NCBI GenBank assembly: GCA_030562195.1
Contig: JAUJPP010000005.1
Location: 41,093,106-41,157,105 of the forward strand
Direction: 5' to 3'
Length of the DNA stretch: 64,000 nucleotides
Origin: Nipponacmea schrenckii
Taxonomy: Eukaryota; Mollusca; Gastropoda; Lottiidae
Shown piece after piece: positions 1 through 12,000 of the stretch. The position numbers and the translations under genes were made by a program. Numbering within the stretch: position 1 is the stretch's first letter; every line of letters begins with the position of its first letter. Under the pieces are notes generated by a model, which was not told the origin of the DNA, did no database searches, and saw only the letters and a list, made by a program, of their open reading frames with translations.

Positions 1-550
1 ATTAGACAAAATCTCCTCGCGACTCTAGTGTGTACCTGGCCTTAGACTTGAGTTGGTGAACTTACGACCCTAGTTAACAATCCTGATCGTTTATAATTAT
101 AACAGTTAAACTATTATTAAACTCTTATTACAACTGGGTAAATACTAAAATACGTCCGTTCTACTCAATTATACAACCTGATTTTATTATGATAATAATA
201 ATCAACAGATAACCTATACATATCATAATATCTTATTAACACGGTGATTATCCGGAAAAAAAATTGTATGGTCTCTATTATACAATGCAACAACAATTGG
301 CCTACACATGGGCAGAATAGTTTTCCTGCAAAGGTCGAAATGTCTTCGTACATGGGACGAAAAGTCTTATATATAAACCAAGCCGAATCGTCTTCGTACT
401 CGGGCCAAATATTTTTCGTAAAAGGGCCGAAACGTCTTCGTACATGGGACGAATAGTCTTCATACACCGGCCGAATAGTCTCAGACGAATAGACTCCGGG
501 TAGCATTCCTGGTCAAACCACTTGGTATTGATTTTATAAGGATAATAACT
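1..550. repeat. Upstream intergenic DNA with short degenerate repeats
   Basis: No gene is recognised here. Between about 300 and 495 a degenerate ~35 bp motif built around TCTTCGTACATGGGACGAA recurs about five times with many differences. Short reading frames run over it on both strands, but they show no domain and simply follow the repeat. Confidence 0.4.
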
Positions 551-850
551 TTACATTAAAGGATCCTTTCTACCAACTGGTCCTTGGTCAAACCTCTTGG
601 CATTGATCTTTCCCGAATATCCGTACCCATTTACAGTTGGGTGAACTGGAATTATGAGTGAAGATGACTTATTCAAGGTCATGGGATTTTCACGCCGATC
701 GGAAACCACAGCCACCATTTGTTCGACAAACAAAGCACATGATGTCACGTAAATCCTACCACTCTTACCAACCATGCTATAGAACCTCGAGGACAAACTA
801 GAGCCTGTAGTATTTGTTTACGTTTCGTCGAACAAATGGTGATAGTGGGT
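551..850 (-). repeat. SINE-like dispersed repeat (family S2)
   Basis: This stretch matches the body repeated at 21.95 kb, 28.08 kb, 50.38 kb and 58.18 kb. Landmarks are CCAGCTGGTCCTTGG, CCTCTTGGCATTGAT, CATTTACAG(C/T)TGGGTG and ATGACTTATTCAAGGTC in the same order. The copy at 28.1 kb carries a tRNA-like head with a B-box at its far end, so the family reads as a tRNA-derived SINE on the minus strand. No gene is seen from 850 to 2280. Confidence 0.5.
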
Positions 851-1101
851 TCTCATCGCGGTCGGTTTGTGAAAGTAAACCAGGCTATTAGGCTTATTTA
901 CATTCTACTTTCTAGATAAAGCTAAATTAAAATTAACCTGTATTCCAAAGATAAACTAAATCTATAATCTTATTCTCTTCGTCTGACCCAATTTCAATAT
1001 TATGTTTATGGGTTAATTTCAAGGTCGAAGTTCACGTTGTAAGGTGGCGTTGTAAGGTCATCTGTGACTGGAAAAGTACATCTTGGTGATTTCAAAACAT
1101 T

Positions 1102-1262
1102 ATACTGAGAAATGGGTATAAGAGGACCAGCTGGTAGAAAGGATCCCTTGTGAACCTAAGTTGTTCTCCTTGTAAAATCAATACCAAGTGGTTTGACCAG
1201 GCACCAGCTGGTAGAAAGGAACTTTGAATGTGAACCCAAGTTGTTATCCTATAATACAGATC
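1102..1262 (+). repeat. Two copies of the S2 SINE tail unit
   Basis: Two imperfect ~70 bp copies of the unit containing CCAGCTGGTAGAAAGGA and GTGAACC(T/C)AAGTTGTT. This is the reverse complement of the array unit at 49.7-50.4 kb, in the opposite orientation to the neighbouring copy at 551-850. Confidence 0.5.
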
Positions 1263-2289
1263 TAGAAGCTTCTTGTTTTTGTATTTATTCATTTTTTTAA
1301 AAATTTATTTACGGTTTATTTCTCAAATATGAAGAAACTTGACGGTTTGAGAAAGCAAGAAAACAAATGAAAAATTATCCATTGATTTGTGTGTGTGTTG
1401 TGTAGAACGTTGGGGGGGGTCTCAAAACGCCTATACAGATCAGTCTACGCTAGAATTTGAGGTGTATTAGGAGTCTTATCAAACCATAACCCTGCCCACA
1501 AACAAACAATATGGGTGAGGGAACTTGCTAGATCAACCACCCTTATTCAATGTACGGCCCTGGAAATAAACACGTTGCTAGAGTAAATACATAGTTTCTC
1601 TCTGACCCAACAACACTCTTATCCTCCCAGCTGATCAACAGCTGATTGATAGTCACGTGATCAACAACCTAACAACGATATACGATATTCGGTTATCTGT
1701 AACTAAAAGTGCTTTTAAAATAGTTTAAAATAAATATGATCGAATAAACAAAAGTTTTTTTTTAACATTATTAGATTGAATAACAAGTTCACCATTTATT
1801 TATTTAATCATACCATATTCTCAGAAACTAAGCTTATCTCAATCAATCAGTAATAGTGTTCACATTTCACATTTAAAAGCCTTAATCCATGTGGCGTAGA
1901 GGAGTGATATAGACATCTGCCTGTCCTCTGATCTATTTAATATACGAAATAAACTATTGTTTACAAAAAACAATTCATGTTTTTCCAAACTTGATGCATG
2001 TTTGAAAATTATTTTGTTCAATTTGAGTTTCTCCGAAATAAACTCTGGTATTTTACAAATAGAACATTCTCAAGTTTTGACCGATTTTGACCAGATTAAA
2101 GAGTTTTATGCCCTACTCTTCAGTATAACTATTAGGGCCCCCAAATATAATACATGCAGTCCGTAGTACCCCGGCACCAACTTACTGTTTTTGCGATTTC
2201 TTACTGTTGGAGAATCTTAAACATGCACAGCCTGTCCATCTTCAGTCTGACGAAGTTCGCAGTGTTGATATACAAATGATTACTTAGTT

Positions 2290-2390
2290 TTGTTTTTAAG
2301 GGAGTCTGTTACTTTATGTTACTAAATGACACCAGGTAAGTTTACTGATGAATATATACTCATATTGACCATTCTTGAGAACTTAAATCG
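2290..2390 (+). repeat. MITE family R1, right half
   Basis: It carries the ordered motifs CTGTTACTTTATG, ACACCAGGTAAGTT, CTGATGAATATATACTCATA and TTGACCATTCTT, which recur at 23.5, 44.2 and 61.1 kb. Only the right half is present. The full family structure is visible at 23.34-23.62 kb. Confidence 0.6.
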
Positions 2391-2989
2391 AATGTTAATG
2401 CTAAGACGTATTATCCCAGTAGACGAGGTGTGGCTCCTAGTCCGATGTCTGTCTCGTGCGTGAACATCTATACAGTAGAAAATAGTAGATACGGACATAC
2501 GGACACATACAGCACTATACACGAGTCAATTCGCGGCTTAGCGACTTTTTTTGCATGTTGGATACATAGAGTTATAAATAGAACGTATTATAACTCTATG
2601 GTTGGATATGATTAGCTTAACCAACCAGTCCCACAGAAGCCCTGGTTGCGACACCTCCACCTTAATTCATTTTCGTATTTTGTTGTTGTTATATAGGCTT
2701 GGTCTCTTATTGTAGTCTGAAATTTTAAAGAGTTGTCTTCTCTCTGACCGTTCTTTAAAATAGAGGTGAAAACGGTCTCTTCAGGATTTACCTTCTTTAG
2801 AGTTGGAGTTTTGTGTTTTCCCACGCTGACTAAAAATTTTGTTTCTTTTTCGAATCTTTCACATATTGCATTATTGCAGATTCCAATAAGTTCTTTGAAA
2901 CGGACAGCAGGAGTTATCTGGTGAATTGTGAAGGAAGTTCAATGTTTGTTCTTTTGTGACTTTAGCCAGAATTTCAAATCTACATTTGG

Positions 2990-3081
2990 CCTGATTTGAA
3001 CTTCCGGTCAAAATATTGTATTGAAGATAATCGTTGTTTTTCAAAAATTGTTCTAACTGGTTTGAATCATTAACAACCAAG
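2990..3081 (+). promoter_or_regulatory. Probable MAN1/LEMD3 core promoter and 5' leader
   Basis: An ACTTCCGGT (ETS-type) site lies at about 2999-3007, roughly 75 bp before the MAN1 start codon, and no TATA box is evident. ETS sites are common in TATA-less housekeeping promoters. The transcription start cannot be placed from sequence alone, so the promoter is inferred. Confidence 0.35.
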
Positions 3082-6000
3082 ATGGCTATGGACGAATTGA
3101 CGGACCAAGAATTGGCGGATGAATTAGCGAAATTTGGTGAAGATATTTCTCTGCCATTGAAAAAGGGAAAAAGAGAAATTTTGATAAAGAAATTAAATCA
3201 TTACCGTGTCAGACAAAAACCTCCAGAATCACCAAAGAAGAAAGGAAGTCGAAGTTCCAAGAATACAAATTATGTTGTTAGTTCAGATGATAGTGATGTG
3301 GAACGAATCAGTGGTACATCGTTGTCAAAATCCACTAACTTACGGCGACGATCAGCTGGACTACCAGCTCGACCCTCCACATCAGTCGAAGTTGACGATG
3401 ATGGATTTAAAAAACCCACAACCCGTCGCAGCAGACGTTCTGAACCAGTGTTTCCATTATATTCTACAAAAGCAACTGCACCATCTTCATCTTCTTCAAA
3501 AGGTGTTCGAGATTATGTTGATTTCTCAAGACAATCTAAACCATCAACCTCACGCGGAAACAGTTTTTATGATCCAAGTATTGAATCATCTGATTCAGAT
3601 TTCGCTGAAGAGAGCATGTATGAGGTGGTGAATAAATCATGCAATACGTCCTTGCCCTACGATGAAGAAGAATCTTCAGAAGAAGAAGATGATGAGGACG
3701 AGGAAGAAGAGCATAAAATTAGTCCTCAAGCTTCGACAAGGTCGAGATCGAAAACCTCGGATAAATCGAACCTTTCCAGTTACTTTAACAGTTATCTTAA
3801 CAATTTGGATAAAAGTTTCGGTCGAAAATCTTTGCCCTCGTCTAGAAACACTTCTCGAAGAAGTCTGGCTGGAGAGAAAGGAAAATTGAGAAAGAAGAAC
3901 AGTTTTTTCTCAGATCATGTTTCTGAAGGCCTAGTTGTAGTTGTTTTGATATTTTTTGTGTTGTTAATCGTAGGATATATGTTTGTAAAATCAGACTCCG
4001 TGTTTACTTGGTATGATGGTGTTCTCAATAAAGGAGGTAAGTTCCAATATCAAGAATGGATAAATTGTGCCAGTCATAGATTGGTATCCAGTTAAAACGG
4101 TAACATGTCAAAACGGTAACAAATTTTAAAAGTCGAAACGGTAACAATTCCACCAAAACGGTAACAGAAATTTGGTTAAAACGGTAACAACTCTGCTAAA
4201 ACGGTAACAGGTATATTGGTTAAAACGGTAACAAACAAAAAACACCCGATAAATGTAATCTAATGTTATCGAGAGAGTATTAACTCAAAATCGGTGATTG
4301 AAAACAACTCAAACAATTTTGGCCTAGTGATCAAACTCATATTGTACCACAAATAACAAAAATTCAGAGTTCTGATTGGTCGAAATACATGGGGTTTAAT
4401 AGCAATTTGACATCATGTCTTAGCAATTTGGCGTATTAATTTCAGCGAACTAGTTACAAATCTTGTTAATGTTAATCATAAAAAGGATGTATTCTTTTTC
4501 ATTCGATAGCGCACGTGCAGTTTGTTGTTATGTGCGTCACACTGCACCTGACGTCATGAAACCGAATAACCCATGTTCTAAATTATCCATAAAAAAGAGT
4601 CCAGGAACAAAATAATCACAATTTGTGGTACAATTCCGATAAACGACTTTCTGTTTTAGATTTAGAGGGGGTTTATTCGATATTTAACCATGCTTGAATA
4701 TACCATTAGAGACCCTCGACCGCAAGCGGTCTCGGGATCTAATGATTCAAGCATGGTTAAATATCGAATAAACCCCCTCTAAATCTAAAACAGAAAGTGT
4801 TTATCTTCTAATTACCGACATAGTAAGCTAACAGATTTCCTGTCAATTATCATAATTGGTAATCACGATTGTTGATTAAAAGTATTCTACCGACATACCA
4901 AGCTAACGGCTTCTTTCCAGCTAGGTATATATAATGATCCAAATTTTAAAACATGTTATATTCTCTGAAATATTCAAAATGGCATCGTGTGTTTCATGTA
5001 ATGAAGAAGTTAGACCGCATCAAGAGGCCCTTCAGTGTGACGGATGCCAACGTTGGCAGCACAGAAGATGTGATACGGAAATTTCCCGGGATTTTTATAG
5101 GAAAATGGTACGTGGGGAAGAAATTTTAGATAGATGGCTGTGTAACGAATGTAAGATTGAGTAAGTATGACGTACTGTATTGTAAAGTAGGTGGGGTTGA
5201 CATAATTGCATATAAATTATTTCGTTTATTGGGCGACCTAAGGTCATTGTAGGCTGTACTTTGATAATGAATATTATTTTTGGTACCTTTGATAATGAAT
5301 ATTATTTTTGGTACCTTTGATAATGATTATTAATTTTTGGTACCTTTGATAATGATTATTAATTTTTGGTACCTTTGATAATGATTATTAATTTTTGGTA
5401 CCTTTGATAATGATTATTAATTTTTGGTACCTTTGATAATGATTATTAATTTTTGTTTATTAACAGTGATTTACCCACACCAGATCTGCCCGAAGTTCTC
5501 TGGACGATGATGAGTTCGCACAGGTTGAATTTGCAAGAAGGGAAGATATTGCCGAATTGTCAATGGAGGATAATATTGTAGATGGTGGAATCCTGGATAA
5601 TGAACCGGTAGCCTACAATGTCGTTGACCAAGGAACTCAGAAGAAGAAACCAATTTTGGTTGACAGCAAAGGCTTTACATATTGTCGTCAAGTGCAGAGG
5701 GGACAGTCTACCTACTGGAGGTGCTCTGTGAGAAATAAAAATTTGACCTGCAACGCGACGGTTACAGAAAAGAACGGTAATTCATACTTTAATTCTTAAG
5801 TTTGTCCATTGACGTTGAAACTTGAAGTACATTGTCAATTTAAGTTAGGCCCGCAAACATAATTGAATTTTAATTTATCTTACAGGTATATTTAAACCTG
5901 GAGTGAATGAACATGTTCACCCTTCAAGACCTGGTCGTTTGACGGCCGTCAAGTCAAAGGTGGAGGTAATGGCCGTTTCGCAGGAGAATCCATTTAAATC

Positions 6001-9000
6001 TGCTCGCGTCATTGTTGAAGAGGTGTACAGCAGAGCACTTGTGGGGGATGCCCCTGTACAGGCCATGATCGATCCGGAACATCTCGCCCGATCTTCAAAT
6101 AGGTCTCGCCAGAAATTGCGCCCGAAAGAACCAGTCGATCTAGAATTTGACGTAAGTTACATACATGATAAATTTTGGTTAAATGCATAGTTAGTGAATA
6201 TAAGTGACCATAATGGCCTTTGGAATAAAATATGTATTCTCGACATTCTCTTTTCAGTTAGCACATGATTTCATGCCGCCTGGTTTTTTAAGAAAAGATA
6301 TTAGAGTTGGCAAATATCGTCACCTATTATTTGCTACCGACACTCAGATGTTTTGAACAAGGTGAAAACTTGGTATGTTGATGCGACTTTTAAGGTGGTT
6401 AAGGCTCCATTCAAACAGTTATTCAGTATCCATGGTTTTATAAAGAATGGTACGCACACAAAACAGGTTCCGTTGGCATTTTGTTTGATGTCTGTTATAG
6501 GATTTGGTCGGGGTTCCGAAATCAATTTGATGTGCCAATTCGGGGATGTAGATTTCATTGGAGTCAGGCTGTATTTCGGAAAGTACAGGGTTTGGGAATG
6601 GAAGCAGCCTATTACCGAAGAGATAACCTGTATAAATTAATCAAGAAGCTTTTGGCGCTACCGTATTTACCGTACGAAAATATAACTGCGACGTTTAACC
6701 AATTAACGGCGGTATATAACACAACTCCAGAAATAAGTACTCTGTTCGATTACGTTCGAACAACATGGTTTGAGAACAGTGAGTGGTCCGTATCAGACTG
6801 GTCTGTGTACTGGGGAAGTCTGTACGGACCAATAATGATGTCGAGGGGTGGCACAATAAGTTAAATCGAAAGGCCACAAGGGGAAATATAGAGTTGTATT
6901 TATTGATTAAGTTATTAAACGAAGAGGCCCTACTCGTAACAATCAACTTAAGGTTAATTTCCGAGAAAAAGGTTTGTTGCCGACAGCGGAAGGGCACATG
7001 GACCGTGCAATCTGAAATTCATAAAATATGTGCTGAATATGAAGCCGGCGACAAGACCAATCGACAGTTGTTAAAGGATGTCGGTCGACTTGTGGCCCGC
7101 TAAACGGTTTAAAACGACTGTGACAACTCAACTACCAACTACGGCGGGCGGTGGCCTTTTGTGTACATTATTGTGTAAAATTATTGTTATGCTATTTTTA
7201 AAAAATTGTTATATTAAATATTAAAGAATTATACAAAATAATTGATCTTATCATTTGACTAAAAAAATTTGTTACCGTTTTGACATGTTACCGTTTTAAC
7301 TGGTATTCCATAGATTCAATCTCTTTCAACACTCTTTCAAACACTCTTTCAACACTCTTTCAAACATGTGACAGTGTTTTATACAGGTAGTTTTTCCAAG
7401 CCATTAATGACAATTGTGGTAAAAGTTAAGTTGTCATTAATTACTATTTAATTAAGATACCTGGGATCAACTTTGTACTATGTTCTCAAAATTATCAATA
7501 TACGCACATTGAAATCTCACAATTTTTTCACCCTATCTCCCGTTTTTCTAATATGTAATATGTGTATATTTGATACCAACACAAAACAGTATGTACTTGA
7601 AACCAAGGTTCTTGCCATAAATAGTCTATGATTCTTAGAAGAACTCATTTTTATACGCCCACATGAAAGTTTTTATTTGAAATAAATGCTGCCAGTGGGC
7701 GTATGTTACCTTGCCTGGCAAGCTATCTTTGAATTGAACAGTGACTTTTGTAGCCTATATCCATCACAATTGGTGAATATCACAGATTTTAGTTTAAGTC
7801 ATTTAAAGAGAAGCTGACATGGATTTTAATATCGCTTATAAAACACTTTTTTAATTAGTAATGACTATCTTATATCATTATCAAAATTTATTAAGCGATA
7901 ATACAGGTTAATACCCTCAAAAAACACTTTTTTCTGTCGACCCCGCAGCGTGCGGTTATCAGTCGGTTGTAAAAAGACACCATACTTGTGTGACGTCATG
8001 GCGGTAACCCAAAACGATGGCGGACATTGAAATCAATAGTAGAAGCTGTCAGAGTTCGAGATTAATAGCGTCTTATCCCGCTATGCGAGTTCTTGTGAGA
8101 TAGAAAATGCGTACAGTGAAAGTGGAGGTTTTCTTGACCAATTTGCTGAACCAAAAGAAGCCTGCCGTAACTATCCTTTATCCATACAAAACCTAAGCCT
8201 CCGATGCCGAAAGTCGCGATAGCAGTAGGCCTTGTGTCTAGTGATGAAAATGATGGCGAACCAGCTGCTGATATCGCCTTACCTGTCGATTTAGGTCGAC
8301 TGAACAACGTTTATTGGTAAGTTTAAACAAACTGTTTAATAAAAATTGAATTAAAGTCGGAATTGCAATGATTTAATAGATTTTGTCTGCTTGAATCACG
8401 TGTTACTATAAATAGACATGCCACGCCTCTGGTTTGTTTACAAATGGCCTCCAACCATGAATAATGTTTTCTCTAATACTGTAAGGCCATCAAGAAAGCA
8501 TTTCATTCAACTGCTTAGAAATAGCTGAACAAATCTCAAATGCGTAAGTGAACATATTTGAGACGTAAAACCATCTTTTGCAACAAATAAATTTTTAACA
8601 TGAAGTTGAGTATCTCATAGCATAATACTTTATCGCATGTGTATGTTTTCCTAAACAATTTAAATAATGTTAAATAATGTAGCATTTAAGTATACATTCT
8701 AAATAAATATTAAATGAATTTTTATTATAATTATATTTCAGGCAGCACAGACTGAGATACTAGTATACTGCATATACCATTGATTTGTATAGAGGATATG
8801 GATTTCCTTAGCATGAAGAGCGGGGAACCACTGCCTGAGTTTGATAACAATTTCCATCACCATATAATGGAGATGGCTGAATAAACTGTAACATTATATT
8901 AGTTATCTCTTTTTATTTCTTATGGTTCAGAATAAGGTAAACTAAATGATAATGACATGGTCCTGGGCCCTCCAGACCTCGGGGAAAATCATAGATACAA

Positions 9001-12000
9001 TGACAAAACAAATTCATAAAAAAAATCCAATTATTTCTTGATATTTTAGAGTTCACTTTAGGGATCCAAACCGTAACACAGTCTCTGCTTTATTTGAATG
9101 TTCATATTTAAATGCTAGTGGTGGTGGAACATTGACTGTTTCAGGCTCGTCTGTTATTGTCCCAGGCCTGGCAGACCTCTCCCAATAATTGGTTGATAAA
9201 CACTGAAAGAACAAAAAAAAGGGATGTATTAGCTTATGTAATTTCTGATCAGTTTCGTGTTTACTGAAAAATTAAAAAAAAAGAAATACCCATTCTTGAT
9301 AAACTCCTTTCCCTGATTTGCAAATTTATTGAAATGAAATGCTGTTATGAGTGTTCTGTAAGGGTAAAATACAATATATGTGCAACTGAAAATAAAAACT
9401 TTGATTAAAACAGTGTTTTGTGTAAGATTAAAACAATCAATGAGAAAGTCCAAAATTATGGTTGAAAATTGCTCTTTGTAAAAATAAATTTTAAAATCAT
9501 ATTAATTATTTCTTTGGTCTAAAACAAATATAAATGGAAAGTTTCAAACTTACTCTGGCATTTTCCCGTTTGTCAAAACTCAAACTGTCAGTGTCAAACT
9601 TCAAAGGCTCACCGCTCACGCTTTGTTGGCACGGAGACATCGTCCTCAATATCCCTGACACCCGGAGCTTGAGGATTTCTAAAATATGGTCCGAACTGCA
9701 TCTTCAAAAGCTGTCTTCTTGTCAACTGTGTCCCCATTTCAGACATGAACATGGGCGTACTGTCGAAGCAGTCCTCGGTAAAATTGACACTGCTCCATTT
9801 AATTTGTAGATGTCTAATCCGTACGGTTTGGCTATTTTGCACTCTTTCCTCTCAAATTCGTCGTAATTTCTGGTTATGGGGGAACAGGTGAATACTGACA
9901 TTCATGTTGCCATTTTTTTCATTCGAACAACCACCTACAACAAATCTTCGAGGCATTTTGCATAAATATTTATTCCTTTAACACCGTGATCAATGGCGCT
10001 TGTTTACAAATCGTTACCGCGATGACGTCATATCTGCCTTCTCCACTTCCACTCAACTATTGATCGGGGAAATTCTTGCGCGAATGTTTAAAACATGAAT
10101 AACTTCGTTATAAGTTATGTATTTATCATAATTTACACATTTTTTTGTTTAGTGTTATATTTACTATTCATTGTACGAAAGTACCCTGTGGCGTGTTAGC
10201 TTCACTTTAAAATCACTAAGTAGGATTACTGTACTTCATTGGTTCAAGTTGATGATGGTTTTTGTTTTAAAGGGAGATAAACAATGCCATGGAGTATGGA
10301 AGATCTTGCAGATCAAGTATGCTAAACCTTGATCAGCTTCTTTAATAGCTTTACTGGTTACGTACTCAGTCAACACTAGGACGTCTCTAAGTTAACTTAG
10401 TCTCCCGTTTAACTGCATTCAAGTTGACTGGTATTCTCGGGTTTGTTTTTACTGAATAATCTGAATTAAATTGATTATTTATTCTGACTGTTCTGTATTT
10501 TAGGACCCAGACCAGAGTATTTACTGTGTGAAGATTTTGATGAAGAACAACTAGCCACTGAGGTAAGTTTCACTAGCTGATGAATGTTTTGAAATCCGTG
10601 ATTCAGGTTGGAAGGACTGATGTGGAAAATGTGTCTAGTCAATCGGGTCTTTTACAGACTGCTTTGTTAAAGATATGTTGGCAGTTGAAAAGGCTGATGG
10701 CGCTGTCTTGGCAAAATTTTATTTTCTGTTATTAGAGATGTTAGTTTAATATTTTGTATATTTTATGTTATTCTGTTATTATAGAGATGTTAGTTTAATA
10801 TTTTGTATATTTTATGTTGTTCTGTTATTATAGAGATGTTAGTTTAATATTTTGTATATTTTATGTTATTTTATTATTATAGAGATGTTAGTTTAATATT
10901 TTGTATATTTTATATTATTTTATTATTATAGAGATGTTAGTTTAATATTTTCTATATTTTATGTTATTCTGTTATTATAGAGATGTTAGTTTAATATTTT
11001 GTATATTTTATGTTATACTGTTATTATAGAGATGTTAGTTTAATATTTTGTATATTTTATGTTGTTCTGTTATTATAGAGATGTTAGTTTAATATTTTGT
11101 ATATTTTATGTTATTCTGTTATTATAGAGATGTTAGTTTAATATTTTGTATATTTTATGTTATTTTATTATTATAGAGATGTTATACAAGACAAGAGGTA
11201 GATAAAGCAATGATTATAATACATGATTTATATGATCTACTCAGTACAAGAGCAGGTAGGCATTGTTATTATTGATATTATAACAATAGACATATTCATT
11301 ATGTAGAGCTACTTATCTTCACAATGTAAGCTAGTGATTACAGCCAATCAGAACCCAAGTAAGAAGAAGTTTGTAATTACTTGACATTGTGAAGATATAT
11401 AAGATGAAGTTTGTAATAACTTGACATTGTGAAGATATATAAGATGAAGTTTGTAATAGCTTGACATTGTGAAGATGTATAAGATGAAGTTTGTAATAGC
11501 TTGACATTGTGAATATGTATAAGATGAAGTTGTAACATTTTGACAGTGTGAAGATCAGCAGTCGTCCTGTAGAATATTCAGCCTCATAAATCCTTTATTC
11601 TACATTATTCTTCATAAACTTTCGGCTTCCCTAATGTAAATCACAACTAAAAGAGCACATGTTTTTAATTTCTATACAATCTTCAGTGAGTGACATTGTA
11701 CTTTATCTCTCAAGACGGCTGCTTTGACTTTAGTGACAATTTGAGATATTGAATTTTGAATGGAACCTTGGGACTAATTGTTACCAGACCTGACTTAAAT
11801 ACCATCCAGTCATGATATACATTTTTTATACAAGTGTCCAATCTAGTTTTATTGTTTAAGAGTTGTGAGATTTCGGTTGTTTATATGTTTTATCTGATTG
11901 ATATTTTGTAGGAGAAGTAGAATGTGGAAATGAGGTGGATAAAGATATGACAGCTAGTGACTTTAAGCAACAACTTAAAGAAATGAAACTCAAGAGAAAG

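Larger units (their letters stand above)
4091..7300 (+). mobile_element. Mutator-like element (MULE) in MAN1 intron 1
   Basis: The 3.2 kb element has terminal inverted repeats of about 35 bp: GTTAAAACGGTAACATGTC at the left and its reverse complement at the right. It is flanked by TGGTATCCA (4082-4090) and TGGTATTCCA (7301-7310), a near-perfect 9-10 bp target duplication, as expected for MULEs. The left end carries about seven extra AAAACGGTAAC motifs up to 4235. It inserted 54 bp downstream of the MAN1 exon 1 donor, on the same strand as the gene. Its transposase is broken, so it is a fossil copy. Confidence 0.88.
7803..10210. mobile_element. Kolobok-like DNA transposon remnant with TTAA borders
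   Basis: TTAA at 7803-7806 and TTAA at 10207-10210 border inverted ends AGAGAAGCTGACATGG and, on the other strand, AGTGAAGCTAACACGC (12 of 16 match). The interior carries a broken THAP-domain gene on the minus strand. TTAA target duplications and accompanying THAP genes are known features of the Kolobok superfamily. I did not recognise a transposase catalytic core, so this copy is deleted or decayed, and the superfamily call is an inference. Confidence 0.6.

Noticed and set aside
2612..3080. Minus-strand frames upstream of MAN1 as a head-to-head gene
   Set aside because: Two frames of ~70 codons (2612-2824 and 2871-3080) contain no recognisable domain, and the second overlaps the MAN1 leader. 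A donor-like GGTAAAT is present near 2790, but support is too weak.
6334..7131. Minus-strand frames across the MULE transposase
   Set aside because: They are antisense shadows of the + strand transposase, whose protein motifs are clear.
8062..8307. Minus-strand 81-codon frame in the Kolobok-like element
   Set aside because: No domain is recognised. The opposite strand has a splice donor and coding-like peptides, so the minus frame is the less likely one.
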